Source: Clostridiales bacterium
GTDB lineage: Bacteria; Bacillota; Clostridia; Oscillospirales; CAG-272
Direction of reading: 5' to 3'
DNA length: 12,486 bases
Assembly (NCBI GenBank): GCA_016280525.1
Contig: JAEEGW010000125.1
Coordinates: 1 to 12,486 of the forward strand
The translations under genes and the position numbers were made by a program. The notes under the pieces were generated by a model, which had not been told where the DNA came from, did not search any database, and was given only the letters and a program-made list of their open reading frames with translations. Below, piece by piece: positions 1 through 7,564 of the stretch (positions within the stretch are counted from its first letter, which is position 1; every line of letters starts with the position of its first letter).

Positions 1-2105
1 ACGACTACCATAACTATGATCGCGCAGGCGGATACGACGCCGGATATTATCCACACAAGAGCGGGATTGCTTTCTTTTTTGTCCTGATCCTGCTCTTTTT
101 CCGTTTCCGTTTCGGTTTCAGTCTCCGTTTCCGTTTCAGTTTTTGCGTCCGTTATCTGTTCCGTTTCGGTCTCGGTTTCCGTTTCCGGTTTGGTCTCGGG
201 TTCCGTTTCCGTTTCTGTTATCTCTTCTATTTCGCCGTTTAACACGCCCGTTATATATGCGGCTTTTTCATCCGCTTCCTCGGCTGTTTTGCTGAAAAGG
301 ATGTTATGGACGTACATAACGTCGCCTTCCGCCGCGGCGGTAAAGAAGTCAAGACGTATGCCCGTTGCCGTGCCTTTCCATTTGGAGATCTTCTCCGCGC
401 TTATGTTCACGTACTCGTATTTTCCGGTGCGCTGGACTCTTCCGACCGCGGACTGTCCGCCCTCGGCGCCGCCGCCGTTCGCGCAGAAGAATATCTCCGT
501 CATATACGCTTCGCGCGCGTTCGTCTCCGGGATCTTATAGACTACCGTCGCGATCTTGTACTCATCCGCCGATATGTTCTCCGACGCGAACTGATAGCTT
601 ATATTAACGTACGGGTCGTTCGCTTTAAGCTCCGTCGCGGTGAGCTTCATATCGCCGTTTTCCCATTCCGCCGTGCACTCGTTCAAAGCGCCCGCCGTCG
701 CGTCCGTATACGCTTTTGTCGGAAAAGACAGATTCGTCATATCTATCTCTACCCGCTCCGGTACCTCTATTTCAAATTTGCCCTGCTCCGCTCTTTCTTG
801 CCCTATCGACAGGATCACGGAATTGTTTACGGAGCGGTCCGATCCGTCCGACGGGCTGTTTACGGTCTTTAACGTTTTATAATCGTTGCCGTTCGCTATC
901 GTCATTGTAGTTGATCCGCCGCCGTCCACGAGGAACGCGTCGTACAGATCAAGGTCTTTTGCAAGCTGTGCAAGCGTTGACGTGCTGGCGCCGACAGAAT
1001 AGCCTTTTTGTCTTCCGTCTATCGTTATCATAACGACTTTTTTGTCTACGGTATAGCCTAAAATGGTCGACGGGTAGTTCGTTCCCTCTCCGACGCCGTT
1101 ACCCGTGAGCTTGCCGTTTCTTACAAACGGTATATGTCCGCCCACGCAGTTTGTAACTCTTTGCCACGTCTCCGAATTGCCTTCTTTATCGGTAACGGTG
1201 CACGTTATATTTATTTTATCGCCTACGTTGAATTCGTTTATATACGGTACTCTGTTTCCGCGCGCGGTAAGCACCATCTGATTTTCTTTTATAAGCGGCG
1301 GATCGGCATCGTCCGGGCCGTATATCGCCTTCAGCGTTCCGGTAATGTCCATGCCGTGGCACATTTTATAATCGCCGTCAAATTCGATCAGGATCTCGTA
1401 CGCGTCGTCAAGCGCGAATTTATTTATCCCCTTCATCGCTTTGTCCGTATAAACGACGAGTGCGTTGTTCGCGGGCAGCCTGTTTATACCGTCCGCCTTT
1501 ACTTCCTTGCCGGTGTTTTCGTCCTTTATCACGACGGCCGCCTGCGGCGTGCCCATTACGGGAACGAAATCGTCCGTCACGCCGAAAGACTGGAATTCGC
1601 CCTCGTACGGTGTCTCCTGCACCATGTGAGCCGTTGAATATATCTCACCGTCCGACATATTGAAGCCGCGGGAGACGGGAAAACTCTTTTTCACAACGGC
1701 GTCGGAATATCCGCCGTATTTCGTGCCGCTGCCCTCGACTCTCGCGTGGGCGTACGTCACCATCCACATATCGCCGTTCACGCCGGCTATCGCGGTCTTG
1801 CCGTTTTTCTTCGAGGTAAACGCGGTCATCACGCTTTTCGTCGTTGCGAGCTTAACCGCGCAGTCGTTTGAATATACGACGTCAAAATATAGATCTCTCT
1901 GCGCCAGATCAAACTCGATCACGTTTATTTTCTGCTGTTTATACGGCGACTCCGCCGGCACTTCGATATAGTATCTGGTAACGCCGGGATAGATTTCCGT
2001 CGTGTTGCGGAAAGTTTCTCCTTTGAGCTCTCCCAGAGCGCCGGCCGCCGCTGTCAATAAGCACGCCAGAACAAGTACGGTCGATAAAATTCTTGGTTTT
2101 CTCAT
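1..2105 (-). CDS. Secreted, membrane-anchored phosphodiester glycosidase (NAGPA-like) family protein, 3' end off the left edge
   Basis: The minus-strand frame is open from an ATG at 2103-2105 to base 1, giving 701 complete codons without a stop. Residues 1-25 form a signal peptide (MRKP, then a hydrophobic stretch to about A23). Residues about 55-436 carry the marks of the phosphodiester glycosidase/NAGPA family: VNGDMW at 109-114, DGRQKGYSVG at 363-372, LVDGGGSTTM at 392-401 and RSVNNSVILS at 424-433. Family members cleave sugar-1-phosphodiesters, and bacterial ones are often labelled exopolysaccharide biosynthesis proteins; the substrate here is unknown. Residues about 440-606 look like a beta-sandwich or carbohydrate-binding-like domain. 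A (Thr-Glu)-rich linker (630-669) leads to a hydrophobic segment at 682-701+, probably a C-terminal membrane anchor. GAGGG lies 7 nt before the start. The gene has its own promoter and follows a terminator, so it is a separate transcription unit. The family call is firm; activity and ligand are inferred. Confidence 0.88.
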   Translation of the reverse strand, partial: MRKPRILSTVLVLACLLTAAAGALGELKGETFRNTTEIYPGVTRYYIEVPAESPYKQQKINVIEFDLAQRDLYFDVVYSNDCAVKLATTKSVMTAFTSKKNGKTAIAGVNGDMWMVTYAHARVEGSGTKYGGYSDAVVKKSFPVSRGFNMSDGEIYSTAHMVQETPYEGEFQSFGVTDDFVPVMGTPQAAVVIKDENTGKEVKADGINRLPANNALVVYTDKAMKGINKFALDDAYEILIEFDGDYKMCHGMDITGTLKAIYGPDDADPPLIKENQMVLTARGNRVPYINEFNVGDKINITCTVTDKEGNSETWQRVTNCVGGHIPFVRNGKLTGNGVGEGTNYPSTILGYTVDKKVVMITIDGRQKGYSVGASTSTLAQLAKDLDLYDAFLVDGGGSTTMTIANGNDYKTLKTVNSPSDGSDRSVNNSVILSIGQERAEQGKFEIEVPERVEIDMTNLSFPTKAYTDATAGALNECTAEWENGDMKLTATELKANDPYVNISYQFASENISADEYKIATVVYKIPETNAREAYMTEIFFCANGGGAEGGQSAVGRVQRTGKYEYVNISAEKISKWKGTATGIRLDFFTAAAEGDVMYVHNILFSKTAEEADEKAAYITGVLNGEIEEITETETEPETKPETETETETEQITDAKTETETETETETETEKEQDQDKKESNPALVWIISGVVSACAIIVMVV
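99..218 (-). repeat. Low-complexity GAAACG-type hexamer tract encoding a (Thr-Glu)n linker
   Basis: This tract encodes residues 630-669 of the glycosidase. It is mostly alternating Thr and Glu, with short interruptions (PETKP, QITDAK). At DNA level it is a run of near-identical six-base units, GAAACG with third-position variants (GAAACC, GAGACC, GAGACT). It joins the folded extracellular part to the membrane segment, so an extended, acidic spacer across the cell envelope is the simplest reading. Such tracts are prone to length change by slippage; whether this one varies cannot be seen from one sequence. Confidence 0.8.
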
Positions 2106-2123
2106 ATCCTTACCCTCAATAAA

Positions 2124-2135
2124 ATCTGATCAGAT
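2124..2135. promoter_or_regulatory. Perfect 12-bp palindrome at the predicted transcription start (possible operator)
   Basis: ATCTGATCAGAT is its own reverse complement. It begins two bases past the -10 box of the promoter for the phosphodiester glycosidase gene and covers roughly -4 to +8 relative to the expected start at about 2131. A dimeric repressor bound here would block initiation. No regulator is encoded in the window and I do not recognise the core TGATCA as a specific family's operator. The palindrome is seen directly; the operator role is inferred. Confidence 0.4.
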
Positions 2136-2137
2136 GT

Positions 2138-2166
2138 ATTATATCATCACACCGGAAAAAAGTCAA
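2138..2166 (-). promoter_or_regulatory. SigA-type promoter of the phosphodiester glycosidase gene
   Basis: On the minus strand TTGACT (2161-2166) is followed by exactly 17 bases and then TATAAT (2138-2143). The -10 is preceded by TGA, which makes an extended -10 (TGnTATAAT). This is one mismatch from the SigA/sigma-70 consensus at optimal spacing. The predicted start is about 2131, giving a leader of about 26 nt that includes the GAGGG ribosome binding site at 2113-2117. It lies just downstream of the terminator of the upstream operon, which supports an independent transcription unit. Confidence 0.85.
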
Positions 2167-2175
2167 TACGGATAC

Positions 2176-2209
2176 AAAAAACACACCGCAAAATATGCAG
2201 TGTGTTTTT
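2176..2209 (-). terminator. Rho-independent terminator of the transporter operon
   Basis: Read on the minus strand, AAAAACACACTGC and GCGGTGTGTTTTT pair as a stem of about 13 bp with one T-G wobble, around a 7-nt loop (ATATTTT). The stem ends in a run of six T. It begins about 30 nt after the stop codon of the last permease (2239-2241) and just before the -35 of the next gene. The A tract on the other side gives it T runs in the plus direction too, so it could act on both strands, but no plus-strand gene is visible. Confidence 0.85.
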
Positions 2210-2238
2210 GTTTTTTGTGTTGCGCCGACTGTTGTATA

Positions 2239-3303
2239 TCAGTCTGCGGTCATACCGGAACGCTCGATACCCTGGATAAGATATCTCTGGCAGAACAGGT
2301 AGATCACTACCAGCGGAGCCATTATCATAAGTCCGCAGGTGTTTCTTATAGCCGCGTTATACATCGACGAGCCGGCGTACGTTATATTCAGCGATTCGGG
2401 TATCGCTATAACGTTTTTCATCAGCACCATCGACGTTCTTGTGAAGAACAGCGACGTATAGAACGTATCCGTCCATTGCCATGAGAACGCAAACAGGAAT
2501 ATCGTTATCATCATAGGAACGGACAGCGGCAGTATTATCTTGACAAACGTCTTGAATATGCCGGAACCGTCTATGTAAGCGGATTCCTCCAGCTCGTTCG
2601 GGACGCCGCGGTAGAACTGTCTCATCATAAATATATACAGACCGTTCTTGAACGCAAGACCCGTTGCCGAAAGCATTGCGAGCGGTATATAGGTATTCGT
2701 CAGGTTGATGCTCGTTACGCCGCCGGTGATGTTGAGCTGCGGCAGCCATCGCGATCCGCCGCCGAGAAGCTGTATGATACCGAGTACGTCAAAGTAGCGG
2801 AATTTCATGAACAGCGAGAGCTGCAGCGTCTGGTGCGGGATTATCATTGAGAATATAACGAGTAAGAACAGTATCTTGTTGCCCTTGAATTTGAACTTTG
2901 CAAGACCGTAGCCGATCATGGCGCAGACGAAAGTCTGAAGCAGAGCCGCCAAGATGGACAGCACAGCCGTGTTGCCGACCGCCTGCATATACTTGTTTTC
3001 CAAGAATATGTATTTATACGTGTCAAGCGTGAAGTTCTTGGGTATGAGTTTTACCGTTGCGTCAACAAAGTCATCCGGGCCCATAAAGGACGAGGAAACT
3101 TTCGTAAAGAACGGGAACAGGATTATGTATGCGATACCGATGAGTATCACGTAGCGGAAAATTGCCCAGACAACTTTCGTTAAAAAGTTTTTGGTCAAGA
3201 ATTTCGCTTTCATTCTCTGCCAGAACGGAGTTCTGTCAAATTCCACCTTTATGGTGTTCTTCGTCTCTCTTTTAACTCTGGGTTCAGTCTGTGAATTATT
3301 CAT
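2239..3303 (-). CDS. Carbohydrate ABC transporter permease, MalG/YtcP-like (second pair, second subunit)
   Basis: This is a 354-residue integral membrane protein of the CUT1 sugar-importer permease type. The first transmembrane segment is at about 50-66. Further segments lie at about 112-134 and 144-158, and the last is at about 322-337. The cytoplasmic EAA loop that docks the ATPase is at about 236-262, with EESAYIDGSG and a conserved Pro before the next helix. The C-terminus (QGIERSGMTAD) has the usual MalG-type ending. It is longer than a typical member of about 280 residues, because of a charged N-terminal extension of about 45 residues and an extra loop at about 179-205. Its start is fixed by AAGGAGGTGAT, a full-length match to the anti-Shine-Dalgarno. 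That site overlaps the stop codon of the previous permease gene, 12 nt away. It pairs with the permease at 3316-4302; substrate unknown. Confidence 0.92.
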   Translation of the reverse strand: MNNSQTEPRVKRETKNTIKVEFDRTPFWQRMKAKFLTKNFLTKVVWAIFRYVILIGIAYIILFPFFTKVSSSFMGPDDFVDATVKLIPKNFTLDTYKYIFLENKYMQAVGNTAVLSILAALLQTFVCAMIGYGLAKFKFKGNKILFLLVIFSMIIPHQTLQLSLFMKFRYFDVLGIIQLLGGGSRWLPQLNITGGVTSINLTNTYIPLAMLSATGLAFKNGLYIFMMRQFYRGVPNELEESAYIDGSGIFKTFVKIILPLSVPMMITIFLFAFSWQWTDTFYTSLFFTRTSMVLMKNVIAIPESLNITYAGSSMYNAAIRNTCGLMIMAPLVVIYLFCQRYLIQGIERSGMTAD

Positions 3304-3306
3304 GAT

Positions 3307-3317
3307 ATCACCTCCTT
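3307..3317 (-). promoter_or_regulatory. Full-length Shine-Dalgarno overlapping the upstream stop codon
   Basis: AAGGAGGTGAT on the minus strand is complementary to essentially the whole anti-Shine-Dalgarno at the 3' end of 16S rRNA. It shares bases with the TAA stop (3316-3318) of the preceding permease. It fixes the ATG at 3301-3303 and suggests coupled, efficient translation of the two permease subunits. Confidence 0.8.
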
Positions 3318-4302
3318 AATCCCTTCTCTGGTAGAAGACGAACGCGCTCATCAGAAGCGCCGCCAATATGACCGCCACTATGACTATGGCGAAGTATATC
3401 CACGCCATAGCGACGGAGAGCGTATCTTTACCGGCTTCGCCGTAAACCTGGTTAATATACGACATAACGGAGTTCGTTGACGACGTGAACGCGTCTATTA
3501 TCGTATATATGAAGTTGACAAGGATCATCGGGCTTATCATCGGGAAGGTTATCTTCCAGAAGGTCTCCCAAGCGGACGCGCCTTCAACGTTGCAGGATTC
3601 GTAAATGGCGGGGGATATAGACTGTAAGCCTGCCAGGAAGATAAGCATCTGAACGCCCGAACGGTTTACAATGTTGTAAATGTTGTTCAGTATTGACGAA
3701 ACGTATTTTGCCATTCCGCCGCCTATCTTCATGTTTGAGAACAGATATTCAATATCCATCGCCGATACGATTTCCGCAACGCTTGTAGTTTGCGCGGCGT
3801 TTGTACCGATGCCCTCCGTATCCGACATATAAGTCATTAAGCTCGTGTTGCTCGTATCTATCTGTGCGATAAGACCGGTGGATAATATAACCGGAACGAA
3901 GAATATCGCACGGAACGCGGCTCTGCCCACCATTTTCTGGTTGAGCAGAACTGCGATGAACAGCGAGAATATCAGTATTGCGGGAACGTCAAGAACAAGC
4001 TGTCTTAAACCCGCGGTGAGTATCTGGCTGTAGTTCGGATCCGAGAACAACGCTTCGCGGTAGTTGGCTAAACCCGCCCAGACAAGCTGGTAGGATTCGC
4101 CGGCGTTTATTCTTTCTATCGTGGTGACGCTGTATAAGAAAGATTCAAATACTACGGGGAGATATATTACTATAAATCCGATTATGAAAGGGAGCGTGAA
4201 CAGGTAGCCGCCTCGCGCAGTCTTCTTTTCCAGCGAATGGACTTTTCTGCGCTTTTTCTTCGCGGGGGTCGCTGCAAGCTTTACTTCAGCTTCTTTATTC
4301 AT
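3316..4302 (-). CDS. Carbohydrate ABC transporter permease, LplB/UgpA-like (second pair, first subunit)
   Basis: This is a 328-residue CUT1-type permease. A basic N-terminus (KKKRRK at 15-20) precedes the first membrane segment at about 33-55. Further segments lie at about 103-120, 128-146, 216-230, 255-272 and 298-320. The EAA loop at about 232-258 reads YESCNVEGAS, so the usual Asp-Gly is Glu-Gly here. A segment of about 60 residues at 147-205 (Ser/Thr/Asn rich, little hydrophobicity) sits between membrane helices and should face outside; it is much longer than in the first pair's equivalent subunit. The start overlaps the previous stop by one base (TAATG), and AGGAGG lies 7 nt upstream inside the last codons of the DUF5696 gene. 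It should form a heterodimer with the product of 2239-3303. Confidence 0.92.
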   Translation of the reverse strand: MNKEAEVKLAATPAKKKRRKVHSLEKKTARGGYLFTLPFIIGFIVIYLPVVFESFLYSVTTIERINAGESYQLVWAGLANYREALFSDPNYSQILTAGLRQLVLDVPAILIFSLFIAVLLNQKMVGRAAFRAIFFVPVILSTGLIAQIDTSNTSLMTYMSDTEGIGTNAAQTTSVAEIVSAMDIEYLFSNMKIGGGMAKYVSSILNNIYNIVNRSGVQMLIFLAGLQSISPAIYESCNVEGASAWETFWKITFPMISPMILVNFIYTIIDAFTSSTNSVMSYINQVYGEAGKDTLSVAMAWIYFAIVIVAVILAALLMSAFVFYQRRD

Positions 4303-7300
4303 TATTCAGCCTCCTTTTCTGCATAGTATGATACGAATCCCAACGGGGCGATCTCTCCGTCATAGCCGTCTACGGTTACGGCGTAGTTGTTGTAGTTTAA
4401 AATGAACGTCTTGCCGTTTTCGTAAGTCACGCGGACTATCTTGCCGTTGTTGACTATATCTTCGGGATTTACGTCGTCCCCTATGGATTCTTCACCGGAC
4501 TCTTCCGGTTCTTCTTCGGCTTCGGACACGGCTTCCGTCTCCGCCTCGGTCTCTTCTTCCGTTACGACCTCCACTGTGGTTTCGCCTTCGTTTCCGAGAT
4601 CCTCGGGTTCGACCGTTACGGCTTCGTCCGTTGTGTCTTCCGCCGGTTCTTCCGTTACTTCGTCAGCAGTCTTTGCTTCTTCCAAAGCACGGGATTCGCT
4701 TTCTTCTTCAAGTCTTCTCTGTTCGTCTTCCTCACGCTCTCTGATCTCCTCAGCCGTAAGTACGCGAACGCCCTTGATGAATTCGTGGTTTACAATGATC
4801 TTATCCTGAACGTCTTTCAACGCTTCATTCAGGATCTTGTATTTTTCAACAAGACCGGATTCAGCCCAGATCTTGAAGTTGACCGAGTACATCTTCTTGT
4901 ATTCGGTGTCTTTCTTTAAGATATCCGTATTCTCGTAAGCTAACAGGAAGTACGGAACGGCGCCGTTTTCGATCGCCTTCAGCATTTCCTGATCTATATC
5001 GCCCGCCATGTTGAGCGACGTGCCGGCGAACTGTACGTAACCGTGGAGCACCATGCCCATGAACGGTATCGCCTCGCTCGTCCGCAGGTACTGGCTGGAA
5101 TCAAGCGGTATATCGAGTATGTAATCCGAGTTCTTTACCGCGTACAGGTTACCGCCGTTTACCATTACCTTGCCGAAGTCTTCCTGCATCTTTGCAAGCA
5201 GCTCCATTACAAGGCTCTTGCTGTCGTCTCTGTTGTACGCGTCCTTCTTGTCGAAGTCGGAGTTCAGATCGGAGCCGAGCGTGCCGGCGGATATACCGGA
5301 CGGAGCGTATTTCAGAAGTTTAGGCGCCATGTGCTCATAGAAGTGCATGAACACGGACGTTGATACGAGGTTCGGACCCCATCTTCTCGTCATCTGGTAC
5401 GCCGGATCGTAGTAATACGTTCTCGGATAACGGTTATCCATCGTCTTTGCGGCGTGCTTCTTATAGGAGAAGCCGTCGAACAGTTTGGTCTTGAGCAAAT
5501 ACGTGAACTCAAATTCGGGGAATATTTCAATTCCCTTTTCGTTGGCGTACTTCATAAGGTCTTCAAATCCCTTGTTGCCGCCGACTTTCTTCTCCCACTT
5601 GACGTTATAAGGCACCGTGGCGTTAAGACCGCCGTTCGCATAGCCCGTCAGCTTGAACTTGATGTTCGTTATGCCTTCGCCTTCAAGCTGTTCGTACATA
5701 GCCTTTATATCGTCAAACGAGGTAAGAGGTTTCTTTACGGTTACAGGTACGGAGAGTACCGTATCTTCCGTCTCTATCGTACCGAGAGTCTCGAGTATGA
5801 GCGGGATATCGGATTTTATCTCGTCCGCTTTGAGTCTTTCTATCTGACCGGTGGATTCAAGGTAGTAACGGCAGGCGTTGACCATGCCCATGTAATCCGC
5901 GGAGTAGAATTTGGATTCCGTATCCGTCTTGCCCTCGTCTTCAAGGCTCTTGTAGTAGTCGTTTACCTTTTCGGTATCTGAGAGCATGAAATACTTGACC
6001 GTGTAGTTGCCTGTGTATTTTCTCTTTGCGGAGACCGTCCACATCGCGTCGTCAGCCGCGGAGCCCATCGCCTCTCTCAAGCTGTAGGAGTCCGTCGGCC
6101 TCGGGAAGAACTTGGTCTGCACCGTGCTGTAAATGTGCGTCGATCCGCCGCCGTTGACCGTCGAGATCTGCGCTAACGCGTCGCCCTCCGTCAGGATAGC
6201 GAAGTATCCTCTGTTGTCCGTCACTATGGTGGACTTCATTTCGGTCTTGGTCTTGATCCAGTAACCGTACTGGTCCTGGTACCATTCTTCCTCGGGAAGA
6301 TCTACCGTGACCGCCTTGACAGTTCTGCTGTAGTAGTTTTCAACAACGCCGTAGACCGGCATCCTCATCGTCTGGCGGTGCGCCGGATCCGTCGTGTAGT
6401 ACGCGTAGTCCGGGCCGTAGACGTTTGCGGTAATATTCAGCGGTTTCGTTATATCCTCAAATCTCGTCAGCGTACCGCTGCCGTCCGGGATAAACGTGAA
6501 ACCGGAATTCGTGCTGTTGCCGCAGCCGAACCACGGGTTGACCTGCAGGTAATCGAGCGTGTAGACGTTTTCGTCAAAGCTTATGCTGTTTGCCGCAAGC
6601 GTCTGAGTTATACCGTCTTCGTCAAGCGTGTACTCTATCGCCATTCTGAACAGAGGCTGGGACGCCGCCGCGACCTCAAATTCTGTTATATCGTGGTCGT
6701 AGTCGAGCTCTTCGTAGCTGTAATCGGGCGCGTACATTTTGATGTACTGCTCCAGCATATTGAACTCTCTGTCCTTCGTATCCGTGCCGAGCACCCATAC
6801 GAACGGATATTTTTTAAGTATCGGCCACTGGGAGAGCATCTGGTCACGCTGGCTCTTCGTTATCGTGGGGTCGTTTATGTTCTTAGGCGAGTAGAAGCCC
6901 TGTTCAAACTTACCTAAAATGAACGCCTGCTGTGATTCAGCCAGCTCCGCAACGTTATTACGCATAGGCTCAATGATCATTTCCTGGAAACGTTCGTCCG
7001 TTATCATCTGCGGAACGAGCCATCTCGTCTGTGATTTACCGAGCGTATATTCAACACGGACACCGTTCTTGATATTCTTTACGACTATCTGCTCACGCAG
7101 CGCGGCTTCCGTATAGCTGTTATACACCGTTGTTTTTGAGCCTGTTGTGAACTGGAGTATTATCTGCGACATCAGCTCCGCCTTGGTGTCCGCGGAACCT
7201 TTTGTCGAGCCTATGTCATACGGGTTGGAGAACAGGATCTGGCCGGTCCTCTTGTCTTTTAACGCTATCTCGCCGTATGACGCGCGGACGTAAAGCTGAT

Positions 7301-7541
7301 AGTTTTCATTTTCTATCCTCAGCTTCATATCCTTCAGTTTGTCTTCCGGAGTTTTGTAGACGACCTTGAGTATGTCTATGCTCATATCGTCGCGTCCGTT
7401 TTCGTCTTCAGTATCTTCGGTCTCTTCCTCTTCGGTCGCTTCAGCCGATTCTGCATATACCGGCATATTTACCGTGAATATAACGGTGAACACGCTGACC
7501 AACATTAAGAAGGCAAGTAAGGTTGAGAGTATTTTTTTCAT
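4302..7541 (-). CDS. Large secreted DUF5696-type protein, possible glycoside-hydrolase-like TIM barrel
   Basis: This protein has 1079 residues. Residues 1-30 form a signal peptide, with cleavage likely after VYA30. An acidic stretch (31-52) follows, then a long beta-rich region (about 55-520) containing WFGCGNSTNSGFTFIPDGSG at 337-356. Next comes an alternating strand/helix region (about 580-900) with IKFKLTGYANGG (627-638), IFPEFEFTYL (673-682), YDPAY (711-715) and GTLGSDLNSDFD (753-764). I recognise the overall layout as DUF5696. Strand-borne acidic residues suggest a TIM-barrel glycosidase fold, which is inference; no activity is assigned. An acidic low-complexity insert (about 933-1027) interrupts it before a beta segment of about 50 residues (KIVRVTYENGKTFILNY). 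The ATG at 7539-7541 is chosen because it has GGGAGG at 10 nt and a signal peptide. A longer frame to 7874 overlaps the upstream gene and its extra 111 residues look random. It lies in the operon, overlapping the next permease start by one base. Confidence 0.82.
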   Translation of the reverse strand: MKKILSTLLAFLMLVSVFTVIFTVNMPVYAESAEATEEEETEDTEDENGRDDMSIDILKVVYKTPEDKLKDMKLRIENENYQLYVRASYGEIALKDKRTGQILFSNPYDIGSTKGSADTKAELMSQIILQFTTGSKTTVYNSYTEAALREQIVVKNIKNGVRVEYTLGKSQTRWLVPQMITDERFQEMIIEPMRNNVAELAESQQAFILGKFEQGFYSPKNINDPTITKSQRDQMLSQWPILKKYPFVWVLGTDTKDREFNMLEQYIKMYAPDYSYEELDYDHDITEFEVAAASQPLFRMAIEYTLDEDGITQTLAANSISFDENVYTLDYLQVNPWFGCGNSTNSGFTFIPDGSGTLTRFEDITKPLNITANVYGPDYAYYTTDPAHRQTMRMPVYGVVENYYSRTVKAVTVDLPEEEWYQDQYGYWIKTKTEMKSTIVTDNRGYFAILTEGDALAQISTVNGGGSTHIYSTVQTKFFPRPTDSYSLREAMGSAADDAMWTVSAKRKYTGNYTVKYFMLSDTEKVNDYYKSLEDEGKTDTESKFYSADYMGMVNACRYYLESTGQIERLKADEIKSDIPLILETLGTIETEDTVLSVPVTVKKPLTSFDDIKAMYEQLEGEGITNIKFKLTGYANGGLNATVPYNVKWEKKVGGNKGFEDLMKYANEKGIEIFPEFEFTYLLKTKLFDGFSYKKHAAKTMDNRYPRTYYYDPAYQMTRRWGPNLVSTSVFMHFYEHMAPKLLKYAPSGISAGTLGSDLNSDFDKKDAYNRDDSKSLVMELLAKMQEDFGKVMVNGGNLYAVKNSDYILDIPLDSSQYLRTSEAIPFMGMVLHGYVQFAGTSLNMAGDIDQEMLKAIENGAVPYFLLAYENTDILKKDTEYKKMYSVNFKIWAESGLVEKYKILNEALKDVQDKIIVNHEFIKGVRVLTAEEIREREEDEQRRLEEESESRALEEAKTADEVTEEPAEDTTDEAVTVEPEDLGNEGETTVEVVTEEETEAETEAVSEAEEEPEESGEESIGDDVNPEDIVNNGKIVRVTYENGKTFILNYNNYAVTVDGYDGEIAPLGFVSYYAEKEAE
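4461..4745 (-). other. Acidic low-complexity insert encoded inside the DUF5696 gene
   Basis: This stretch encodes residues about 933-1027. It first has a charged, probably helical part (EEIREREEDEQRRLEEESES) and then Glu/Thr/Val/Ala-rich sequence (TEEETEAETEAVSEAEEEPEE). The flanking sequences look like strands of one C-terminal beta domain, so the tract behaves as an insertion or a flexible spacer. A similar acidic tract lies right behind the signal peptide (residues 31-52, bases 7386-7451). Confidence 0.65.
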
Positions 7542-7551
7542 ATTTTCTTTT

Positions 7552-7557
7552 CCTCCC
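7552..7557 (-). promoter_or_regulatory. Ribosome binding site deciding the DUF5696 start
   Basis: GGGAGG on the minus strand lies 10 nt upstream of the ATG at 7539-7541, in the 23-nt gap after the stop of the NHL/YIP1 gene (7565-7567). The following codons give a classic signal peptide (MKKILSTLLAFLMLV). This supports a start at 7541 rather than any start inside the upstream gene. Confidence 0.85.
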
Positions 7558-7564
7558 ATCCTTT

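Noticed and set aside
99..218. CRISPR-like or satellite repeat
   Set aside because: The units are six bases, have no spacers and stay in frame as Thr-Glu codons of the surface protein.
306..872. Long plus-strand frames over the glycosidase gene, including 306-872 and 1134-1637
   Set aside because: They lie opposite a gene with family motifs, have Arg/Tyr/Val-skewed composition typical of shadows, and lack ribosome binding sites and recognisable domains.
2049..2105. Lipoprotein signal in the glycosidase (Cys15 in LVLAC)
   Set aside because: The residues before the Cys do not fit a lipobox (Leu at -2), and the hydrophobic stretch continues well past it, which fits an ordinary signal peptide.
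4441..4809. Ser/Val-rich plus-strand frame opposite the acidic insert
   Set aside because: It is the reverse reading of Glu/Thr-rich codons, which gives Ser and Val runs; there is no independent support.
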